The notes under the pieces were generated by a model, which searched no databases, had not been told where the DNA came from, and was given only the letters and a program-made list of their open reading frames with translations. A program made the position numbers and the translations under genes. Of a stretch of DNA of 33,467 bases, positions 28,399 to 33,467 are shown piece after piece (position 1 is the stretch's first letter; every line of letters begins with the position of its first letter). The stretch covers positions 1 to 33,467 of the forward strand of contig JAFGNZ010000187.1 of NCBI GenBank assembly GCA_016926755.1, read 5' to 3'. Origin of the DNA: Myxococcaceae bacterium (GTDB lineage Bacteria > Myxococcota > Myxococcia > Myxococcales > Myxococcaceae).

Positions 28399-28854
28399 TC
28401 ACGGGGGAGTGAGGCCTCCCCCGGGCTCCGGAGCGGCCGCCCGCGAGCGCTCCCACCACCCGAGGAGCCACATGCCGCCGAACATGGAGGAGACGAAGAG
28501 CACCACCAGGCCGCTCTCCGAGGCGAGCGAAGTCAGCGCGGGGCCCGGGCAGTAGCCCGCGAGCCCCCAGCCCGCGCCGAACAGGGCGGCCCCGGAGAGC
28601 AGGCGCTTGTCCACCCGCGTCTGGGAGATCACAGGGAAGGCTGGGGCCAGCACGGGGGCCCGACGGCGGCGGATGAGCCAGGAGAGGGGCGCGTGCACAG
28701 CGAGCGCTCCCCCCATCACGAAGGCGAGGGTGGGATCCCAGGCGCCCGCGACGTCCAGGAAGGCCTGCACGCGGGCCGGCTCCGTCATCCCTCCCAGGCC
28801 CAGTCCCAGCGCGAAGAGGAGCCCGGCCACTCCGGCGGTCAGCAGCGAGCTCAT
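28399..28854 (-). CDS. YeeE/YedE-family protein, second half (PmpB-like)
   Basis: A 151-residue membrane protein of about four helices. It carries [13 protein letters not shown] with a conserved Cys, the hallmark of the C-terminal half of YeeE/YedE (TsuA) thiosulfate transporters; single-chain members are about 350 residues. Its ATG overlaps the stop of the first-half gene as ATGA, so the two half-size proteins are made together and probably pair. It is the last gene of the sulfide-oxidation operon. Confidence 0.85.
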   Translation of the reverse strand: MSSLLTAGVAGLLFALGLGLGGMTEPARVQAFLDVAGAWDPTLAFVMGGALAVHAPLSWLIRRRRAPVLAPAFPVISQTRVDKRLLSGAALFGAGWGLAGYCPGPALTSLASESGLVVLFVSSMFGGMWLLGWWERSRAAAPEPGGGLTPP

Positions 28855-29279
28855 GGCGCACCTCCGAGGACGTGACGGACGAGGAAGACAGTGACGGCGC
28901 CCGTCGCCATGAAGGTCAGGGTCGCCACGATCGAGCGGGTGGCGCCGCGGGAGATGCCGCACACGCCGTGTCCGCTGGTGCAGCCGTTGCCCAGCTTCGT
29001 GCCGATCCCCACCAGGAGCCCGGCGGCCACCACCCACGCCGCCCCGGGGACGGTGGGGGCTCCCAGCGCCTGGGGCCAGAGGGCCCGGACCAGGAAGCCA
29101 CCACCCACCAGGCCGAGCAGGAAGGTGATGCGCCAGGACAGCTCGGCGCGGGTGCGGTGGGCAAGGAGGCCACCCGCGATCCCGCTGATGCCGGCGATCC
29201 GGCCATTGAAGAGGAGGAGGAGGGAAGCGCTCAGGCCAATGAGCGCGCCCCCCATGAGCGCGGTGAGGAAGGGGTGCAT
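28851..29279 (-). CDS. YeeE/YedE-family protein, first half (PmpA-like)
   Basis: A 142-residue membrane protein from the ATG at 29279. It carries [15 protein letters not shown] with two Cys, the conserved sulfur-relay motif of the N-terminal half of YeeE/YedE transporters. These import thiosulfate or related sulfur species by successive cysteine contacts. A TTG at 29315 would add 12 residues but overlap the upstream gene. It lies ten bases after the TSUP stop, within the operon. Confidence 0.85.
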   Translation of the reverse strand: MHPFLTALMGGALIGLSASLLLLFNGRIAGISGIAGGLLAHRTRAELSWRITFLLGLVGGGFLVRALWPQALGAPTVPGAAWVVAAGLLVGIGTKLGNGCTSGHGVCGISRGATRSIVATLTFMATGAVTVFLVRHVLGGAP

Positions 29280-29289
29280 GGTGAGAACT

Positions 29290-30225
29290 TCAAGGAGCAG
29301 GGGTGGAGCCGTCAATCACGGATTTGGGTGTGACGGCGGGCTCGCCAGGGCGGGAGCCTGCCCAGCGCGCCCCCACGAGCGACAGGCTCGCCAGGACGAG
29401 CACCAGCACGGCGAGGCCAGCGCCCAGGGCCGTCGCCCACCCGGAAGACAGGTGGAGGAGCAGCGTGGACAGCTCGCGCGAGAGGATGAAGACGCCGAGC
29501 GCCAGGGAGAAGATCGCGAAGCCCCTGCGCAGCCGATCAGGGGAGAGGCCTTTGCCCAGCCGGGCCCCGAGGAGCGTGCCGATGATGGAGGCCGCCGACA
29601 TCCCCCCGGCGAGCGCCCAGTCCACGCTCGCGCCGGCCTGGGTGGCGCTGACGAGCCCCGAGCCGGAGTTGAGCGTGATGACGAGCAGCGAGGTGGCCAC
29701 GGCGCGAGGCATGGACAGCCCGCCGAAGAGGGCCAGCGCGGGCACCACCATGAAGCCGCCCCCCGCGCCCACCAGGCCCGTCAACAGGCCCACGCCGAAG
29801 CCGTTGCGCAGCACGACGGACAGGCGCCGCTCCGCAGGAGGCTCCTCGGAGCGGGGATCCTGGGCGGGGCGCTTGCGCAGCAGGGCCCGGGCGGTGGTGA
29901 GGACCATCACCGCGAAGGCGGCGAGCAGCAGCGCCGGGGGGACGAACCTCCCCAGGTGGCCCCCCACCGCCGCGCCCACCATGCCCGCGGCGCCGAAGAG
30001 CAGCCCCACCCGCCACTCCACCCGTCCGGCCCGCGCGTGCGAGAGCGCACCGATCGCGCTCGTCACTCCCACCACCACCAGGGAGGTGGCGATGGAGTCG
30101 CGTGGATTCACGCCGAGCACGTACACGAGGATCGGCACCGTCAGCAGCGAGCCCCCGCCGCCGAGCAGCCCGAGGGAGAGGCCCGCCACCAGCGAGAGGG
30201 CCGCGCCGAGCACGAGCATCATCAT
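29290..30225 (-). CDS. TSUP (TauE/SafE) family permease
   Basis: A 311-residue permease with eight to nine helices and the two-fold repeat typical of the family: [20 protein letters not shown] near the N-terminus and [20 protein letters not shown] in the second half. TSUP proteins export sulfite, sulfoacetate or other sulfur anions. The N-terminal ATG ATG ATG run begins at 30225 and overlaps the rhodanese stop as ATGA; the longer frame to 30456 merely reads antisense to nothing useful and is rejected. Context suggests removal of sulfite or thiosulfate produced by persulfide oxidation. Confidence 0.9.
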   Translation of the reverse strand: MMMLVLGAALSLVAGLSLGLLGGGGSLLTVPILVYVLGVNPRDSIATSLVVVGVTSAIGALSHARAGRVEWRVGLLFGAAGMVGAAVGGHLGRFVPPALLLAAFAVMVLTTARALLRKRPAQDPRSEEPPAERRLSVVLRNGFGVGLLTGLVGAGGGFMVVPALALFGGLSMPRAVATSLLVITLNSGSGLVSATQAGASVDWALAGGMSAASIIGTLLGARLGKGLSPDRLRRGFAIFSLALGVFILSRELSTLLLHLSSGWATALGAGLAVLVLVLASLSLVGARWAGSRPGEPAVTPKSVIDGSTPAP

Positions 30226-30824
30226 GACCGGGGCTCCTCCGGCTCCGGGACGAGCGCCACCCGATCCCTCATCCGCCGCAGCAGGTGCTCGATGGCGTCC
30301 GCGGCCATGCCATCCGCGCGGGCCCGCGCCCCCACCCGCTCGAGCGCCTGGAGGAGCTCCCTCCGGGTCGGGCTGGGGAAGGCAGAGGGGCCCTCGAAGA
30401 AGCTCTCGCAGGGAGGCGGGGTGAGGGGGCCATAGAGCTCGCGCACCGCGGCGCACAGGGCGTCGCGCACCTGGCCGGCGCTCACGCGCGTGCCTGGGGA
30501 CTGGCCTTCGATCTCGAAGCCCGCCTCGTTCACCGCGAGCATTCCGCCCTCGAGGTTGTAGAGCGCTTGGAAGCCCATCGCCTCCAGCAGCCGCGCCGCC
30601 TTCATGGAGCGCGCGCCCGAGCGGCAGATCAGCAGCAGCGGCTCGGTTCGCAACCAGGGCTGCGCGACGATGGTGAGGGTGGAGAGCGGGACCAGCTCGG
30701 AGCGAGGCAGGTGCCCGAGGATTCCCTCGAACTCGTCCGGCTCGCGGACGTCGATGCGGCGGATCGAGGGGGGCAGGGTGTGCAGCTCACGGGGAACGAT
30801 GGAGTGGATCGGCGCAGAGGACAT
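30222..30824 (-). CDS. Rhodanese-domain protein with C-terminal extension
   Basis: A 200-residue protein. Residues 1-103 are a rhodanese domain with IDVREPDEFEG and the active-site loop CRSGAR (Cys67-Arg72), followed by LEGGMLAVNEAGF. The cysteine carries persulfide sulfur, moving sulfane sulfur between glutathione persulfide, sulfite and thiosulfate. Residues 104-200 form a helical extension with PFxSPTRREL-like content (PSPTRRELLQALERV) that I do not recognise as a named domain. It lies 32 bases after the persulfide dioxygenase gene and overlaps the TSUP start. Confidence 0.87.
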   Translation of the reverse strand: MSSAPIHSIVPRELHTLPPSIRRIDVREPDEFEGILGHLPRSELVPLSTLTIVAQPWLRTEPLLLICRSGARSMKAARLLEAMGFQALYNLEGGMLAVNEAGFEIEGQSPGTRVSAGQVRDALCAAVRELYGPLTPPPCESFFEGPSAFPSPTRRELLQALERVGARARADGMAADAIEHLLRRMRDRVALVPEPEEPRS

Positions 30825-30856
30825 GAGGTTCTCAGGTGGGCGTGCGAGCGTGGCGC

Positions 30857-31555
30857 TCAGGCCTGGGGCGTCGTGGAGCTGAGGCCGCAGGCGCGGTTGG
30901 CGGGCACCGCGAGATCGAGCTTCTTCGGAGGTGGCAGGTGGAGCTCGGCCATGATCTGGATGAAGTCGTCGCGAGTCTTGCCGGCCAGGCGAGGGTTGAA
31001 GCGCCTCTCCTCTCCGATGCTCGTCACCGTGCGGCCCTTGTAGTCATGGCCGGGGTACACCAGCGTCTCGTCCGACAGCTGGAAGAGCACCTGGGTGATG
31101 GCGTCGTAGAGCTGCCCGGCGTTGCCGTTCTGGAAGTCCGTGCGCCCGTTGCCGCGCACCAGGAGCGCGTCTCCGGTGAAGACGCGGTCCTCCAGCAGGT
31201 AGCTCACGCTGTCATCCGTGTGGCCCGGCGTCGCGAGCACCTGGAACGTGAGCCCGCCCACGTGGAGGCGCTCGCCGTGCCGGGCATGGACGTTCGCGCA
31301 GGAGGCCCCCCCCGCGCCCGCCACCACCGTGCACCCGGTGCGCTCACGCAGCTGGCCCGAGGCCGTCACGTGGTCCGCGTGCACGTGCGTCTCCAGCACG
31401 TGCGTCAGCGTCAGCCCCAGCTCCTTCACCAGGGTGAGGTCCCGCTCGAGCTGCTCGAGGACGGGATCGATCAGGGCCGCCTGTCGGGAGACGGGATCGG
31501 CAACCAGGTAGGTGTACGTCGAGGACTCAGGGTCGAAGAGCTGTCGGAAGATCAT
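30857..31555 (-). CDS. ETHE1-type persulfide dioxygenase
   Basis: A 232-residue metallo-beta-lactamase-fold protein. The signature is THVHADH (His57, His59, Asp61, His62), followed by ATPGHTDDS, FTGDALLVRGNGRTDFQNG and HDYKGRTVTSIGEERRFNPRL. These are hallmarks of ETHE1-type Fe(II) persulfide dioxygenases, which oxidise glutathione persulfide to sulfite. Length matches the family. The ATG has AGGAGGG about seven bases upstream. It is first gene of a leftward operon (dioxygenase, rhodanese, TSUP, YeeE pair) and has a sigma54-type promoter upstream. Confidence 0.93.
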   Translation of the reverse strand: MIFRQLFDPESSTYTYLVADPVSRQAALIDPVLEQLERDLTLVKELGLTLTHVLETHVHADHVTASGQLRERTGCTVVAGAGGASCANVHARHGERLHVGGLTFQVLATPGHTDDSVSYLLEDRVFTGDALLVRGNGRTDFQNGNAGQLYDAITQVLFQLSDETLVYPGHDYKGRTVTSIGEERRFNPRLAGKTRDDFIQIMAELHLPPPKKLDLAVPANRACGLSSTTPQA

Positions 31556-31582
31556 GGATCATCCCTCCTGGCCCGTGCTCAC

Positions 31583-31598
31583 TGCGAGCCGCGTGCCA
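31583..31598 (-). promoter_or_regulatory. Sigma54 promoter of the persulfide dioxygenase operon
   Basis: On the minus strand TGGCACGCGGCTCGCA fits the -24/-12 consensus: GG (31596-31597) and GC (31584-31585) are exactly ten bases apart, and TGGCAC is a perfect -24 box. It ends 28 bases from the start codon, leaving room for the ribosome site. Enhancer-like sites lie about 65-85 bases further upstream. Confidence 0.8.
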
Positions 31599-31659
31599 GC
31601 GGATGAAAGCCCAGGATACCCACGAGAGTTCAATGGGTTGCGGGGCGCGTGTCCGTTAC

Positions 31660-31683
31660 TGAAACGTTCCACGAAACGTTTCA
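31660..31683. promoter_or_regulatory. Tandem activator-binding sites (leftward operon)
   Basis: Two adjacent 12-base near-palindromes, TGAAACGTTCCA (31660-31671) and CGAAACGTTTCA (31672-31683), each differ by one base from TGAAACGTTTCA. They lie upstream of the sigma54 promoter and overlap the stop codon of the activator gene. They are probable upstream activator sequences. Confidence 0.7.
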
Positions 31684-33021
31684 GCGGGGCTTGCTCTCCT
31701 CCGCCTCCCGGAGCCGTCGCCAGAGCGTCACCCGGCTGATGCCCAGCAGGGAGGCGGCGCGCGCCCGGTTGCCCCCGGTCTGCGCGAGTGCCCGGCGGAT
31801 GTCCTCGAGGTGGAGCTCGTGGGCCGCCGCGGGCGCCGGGCTGGCGCTCTCGGGAGAGAGGGGGAGGCTCACCGGGCGGAGCTGCTCGTTGAACTCGGGG
31901 GGCAGCTCGGCCTCGGTGAGCGTGGGGCCCTCGCCCATGACGTGGGCATATTCCATGACGTTGCGCAGCTCACGCACGTTGCCGGGCCAGGGGTACTCCT
32001 CGAGCTGGCGGCGGGCCCGGGAGGAGATGCGCAGCACCCGCCGGCCTCCCCGTGCATTGAGCTCGGCCAGGAGGCGCTCGGCCAGCGGGAGGATGTCCCC
32101 GGGGCGCTCCCGGAGCGCGGGCAGGAAGATGGGGATCACTCGCAGCCGGTACATGAGATCGGCGCGGAAGCGGCCCTGCTCCACCTCGCGGCGCAGGGCG
32201 CGGTGGGTGGCCGCCACGATGCGCACGTCCACCGAGATGGACTCGCGTCCTCCCACGGGGATGACGGTGCGTGTCTCCAGCACGCGCAGCAGCTTGGCCT
32301 GGAGCTCCAGGGGCAGCTCCGCCACCTCGTCCAGGAGGAGCGTCCCCCCCTGCGCCAGCCGGAAGTGGCCGGGGCTGTCGCGGACGGCGCCGGTGAAGGC
32401 GCCGCGCACGTGGCCGAAGAGCTCGCTCTCCAGGAGGCTGGGCGAGAGCGCCGCGCAGTTGATGGCCCGGAAGGGGCCTCGCGCCCGGGGCGAGAGGGTG
32501 TGCAGGGCGTTGGCGACCAGCTCCTTGCCCGTGCCGCTCTCCCCACGGACCAGGACGTTGGCCTCCGTGCGCGCGGCCTTCTCGATGATGCGGAAGATCC
32601 GCCGCACGCGCAGATCCTGCGTCCACAGGCCGTGGAAGAGCTCCTCCCGGCTATTCGGATCCACCTGGCAGGGCGCCAGCTGGACGGCCCAGCCCGTGCT
32701 CCGGGTGCCCTCCGTCAGCGCCATGGAGCGCACGCGCAGCGACCGAGACTTCCCTCGCTCCTCGCGCCCACCGAGCGGGAAGACGGCCTCGCGCTGGGCG
32801 CGCAGCGCCGCCCGGAGCTCTTCCTCCGTCCCGGAGAAGCCCTCGTGGAACCGCTGCCCGGGGGACAAGCGCCCCCCCAGCAAGGCCCGCGCCTCCGCTC
32901 CCAGGGCGAGCACCCGAGCCTGCGGATCGATCAGCACCGTGGGGCCCGCGAATGCCTCGAGCGCCCGCAAGGATTGTTTCAGTGCCCCTTCCGGCGGGGA
33001 TTCGGGTCTCGTCTCCTTCAT
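31681..33021 (-). CDS. Sigma54-dependent transcriptional activator of sulfide/persulfide genes
   Basis: A 446-residue enhancer-binding protein. The N-terminal about 115 residues look like a PAS-type sensor ([22 protein letters not shown]). The AAA+ domain has Walker A GESGTGKE (160-167), the sigma54-contact loop GAFTGA (207-212), Walker B LLLDEV (228-233) and the R-finger region [16 protein letters not shown]. The C-terminal Fis-type helix-turn-helix is [22 protein letters not shown]. There is no receiver domain. Gene order is like FisR regulators of sulfide oxidation. FisR senses sulfane sulfur through N-terminal cysteines, but this protein has only Cys118 and Cys189, the latter in a conserved AAA+ position. 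The gene lies between two operons with matching sigma54 promoters. Confidence 0.9.
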   Translation of the reverse strand: MKETRPESPPEGALKQSLRALEAFAGPTVLIDPQARVLALGAEARALLGGRLSPGQRFHEGFSGTEEELRAALRAQREAVFPLGGREERGKSRSLRVRSMALTEGTRSTGWAVQLAPCQVDPNSREELFHGLWTQDLRVRRIFRIIEKAARTEANVLVRGESGTGKELVANALHTLSPRARGPFRAINCAALSPSLLESELFGHVRGAFTGAVRDSPGHFRLAQGGTLLLDEVAELPLELQAKLLRVLETRTVIPVGGRESISVDVRIVAATHRALRREVEQGRFRADLMYRLRVIPIFLPALRERPGDILPLAERLLAELNARGGRRVLRISSRARRQLEEYPWPGNVRELRNVMEYAHVMGEGPTLTEAELPPEFNEQLRPVSLPLSPESASPAPAAAHELHLEDIRRALAQTGGNRARAASLLGISRVTLWRRLREAEESKPR

Positions 33022-33058
33022 GAAGGATTCATAGCCCGGACGTCGTGTGCGCGTGTTG

Positions 33059-33093
33059 CGGATCGTTTCACGAGGGTTTCATGAAGCGTTTCA
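33059..33093. promoter_or_regulatory. Tandem activator-binding sites (rightward gene)
   Basis: Three contiguous units end in GTTTCA: CGGATCGTTTCA (33059-33070), CGAGGGTTTCA (33071-33081) and TGAAGCGTTTCA (33082-33093). The last differs from TGAAACGTTTCA by one base. The spacing of 11-12 bases places them about one helical turn apart. They lie about 60-95 bases upstream of the sigma54 promoter of the flavoprotein gene. Confidence 0.65.
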
Positions 33094-33151
33094 GCCGAAC
33101 CCCGAGGGCCCGCGCCCAGGATGCGCCCAGGGGGCGGCGGGGCGAGGCAGT

Positions 33152-33168
33152 TGGCACGCTCCATGCTT
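33152..33168 (+). promoter_or_regulatory. Sigma54 promoter of the SQR-like gene
   Basis: TGGCACGCTCCATGCTT fits the -24/-12 consensus: GG (33153-33154) and GC (33165-33166) are exactly ten bases apart, and the -24 box TGGCAC is perfect. It lies about 50 bases upstream of the start codon and downstream of the GTTTCA repeats. Confidence 0.82.
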
Positions 33169-33217
33169 CAGGGAGGGGTAAAGGTTAACCCTCGAGTAAT
33201 CAGGTGAAGGAGACCCC

Positions 33218-33467
33218 ATGAATACCGAACCGACCCCTCAGGCCCCCGCCTCGCCGCTGGCTCCTGCGCCCACGCGCGAGCGCTTTCGCGTGCTCCTCAT
33301 TGGAGGCGGCACGGCCGGCATCACCGTGGCGGCCCAGCTCCGGCGCCGCGGGGTGAAGGACGTGGCCATCATCGAGCCCTCTGGCAAGCACTACTACCAG
33401 CCGCTGTGGACGCTGGTGGGGGCGGGGGTGGCGCGCGCGGAGGACAGCGTGCGGGAGGAGGCCGACT
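33218..33467 (+). CDS. Sulfide:quinone oxidoreductase-like flavoprotein (partial, cut by window end)
   Basis: The first 83 residues of a gene running off the window. After a proline/alanine-rich leader of about 20 residues comes an FAD-binding Rossmann fold, [18 protein letters not shown], and then [22 protein letters not shown], a pattern typical of sulfide:quinone oxidoreductases. These oxidise sulfide to sulfane sulfur at the membrane and feed quinone. The ATG has GAAGGAG five bases upstream. The catalytic cysteines lie beyond the window, so the exact type cannot be judged. Confidence 0.85.
   Translation, partial: MNTEPTPQAPASPLAPAPTRERFRVLLIGGGTAGITVAAQLRRRGVKDVAIIEPSGKHYYQPLWTLVGAGVARAEDSVREEAD

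Noticed and set aside
30226-30456. N-terminal extension of the TSUP permease
   Set aside because: It overlaps the rhodanese coding region in another frame, and the ATG run at 30225 overlaps the rhodanese stop in typical operon style.

Overview
The window is very GC-rich, with strong third-position GC that keeps long false frames open on both strands. It carries many sensor kinases, a PilZ protein, a sigma54 activator and secondary-metabolism-type enzymes. Together this suggests a myxobacterium, probably of the Cystobacterineae (Archangium/Cystobacter type). That is inference from style and gene content; no rRNA or marker gene is present. I see no tRNA, rRNA, insertion sequence or CRISPR array.

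Positions 1-9950 look like a defence island. A short TIGR02574-type antitoxin with no recognisable toxin comes first. Next is a tight two-gene unit: a RecQ-like helicase with a C-terminal phosphoribosyltransferase (PRTase) domain, followed by a DprA-like Rossmann protein. A truncated zincin remnant and a short tandem repeat mark a probable junction. Then comes a complete RADAR operon, read leftward: accessory membrane protein, RdrA-type ATPase and RdrB-type divergent adenosine deaminase. The RecQ-PRTase/DprA pair is the best candidate for a less-described immune system.

Positions 10000-19700 hold signalling genes and odd enzymes. There are two histidine kinases with closely similar cores, a Blh-type metallo-beta-lactamase-fold protein, a response regulator divergent from the second kinase, and a PilZ protein. 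Between them lies a 616-residue protein whose C-terminal two thirds is a DMATS-type aromatic prenyltransferase, fused to an N-terminal helical domain that resembles heme-oxygenase-like proteins. Its upstream region is unusually AT-rich and full of palindromes.

Positions 18680-27370 hold a PIG-L deacetylase overlapping a triple-SRPBCC protein. Divergent from these is a three-gene exporter operon (ATPase, FtsX-type permease, membrane fusion protein), followed by a multi-pass DMT-like transporter that apparently starts at CTG.

Positions 27370-33467 hold a short MgtE-like transporter and a sulfide/persulfide oxidation locus: a split YeeE/YedE pair, a TSUP permease, a rhodanese, an ETHE1-type persulfide dioxygenase, a sigma54 activator and the start of a sulfide:quinone oxidoreductase-like gene. 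Two sigma54 -24/-12 promoters with exact GG-N10-GC spacing flank the activator gene. Each is preceded by tandem sites related to TGAAACGTTTCA. This strongly suggests that the activator controls both arms: sulfide oxidised to sulfane sulfur by the flavoprotein, persulfide oxidised by the dioxygenase, sulfur transferred by the rhodanese, and sulfur compounds moved by TSUP/YeeE.
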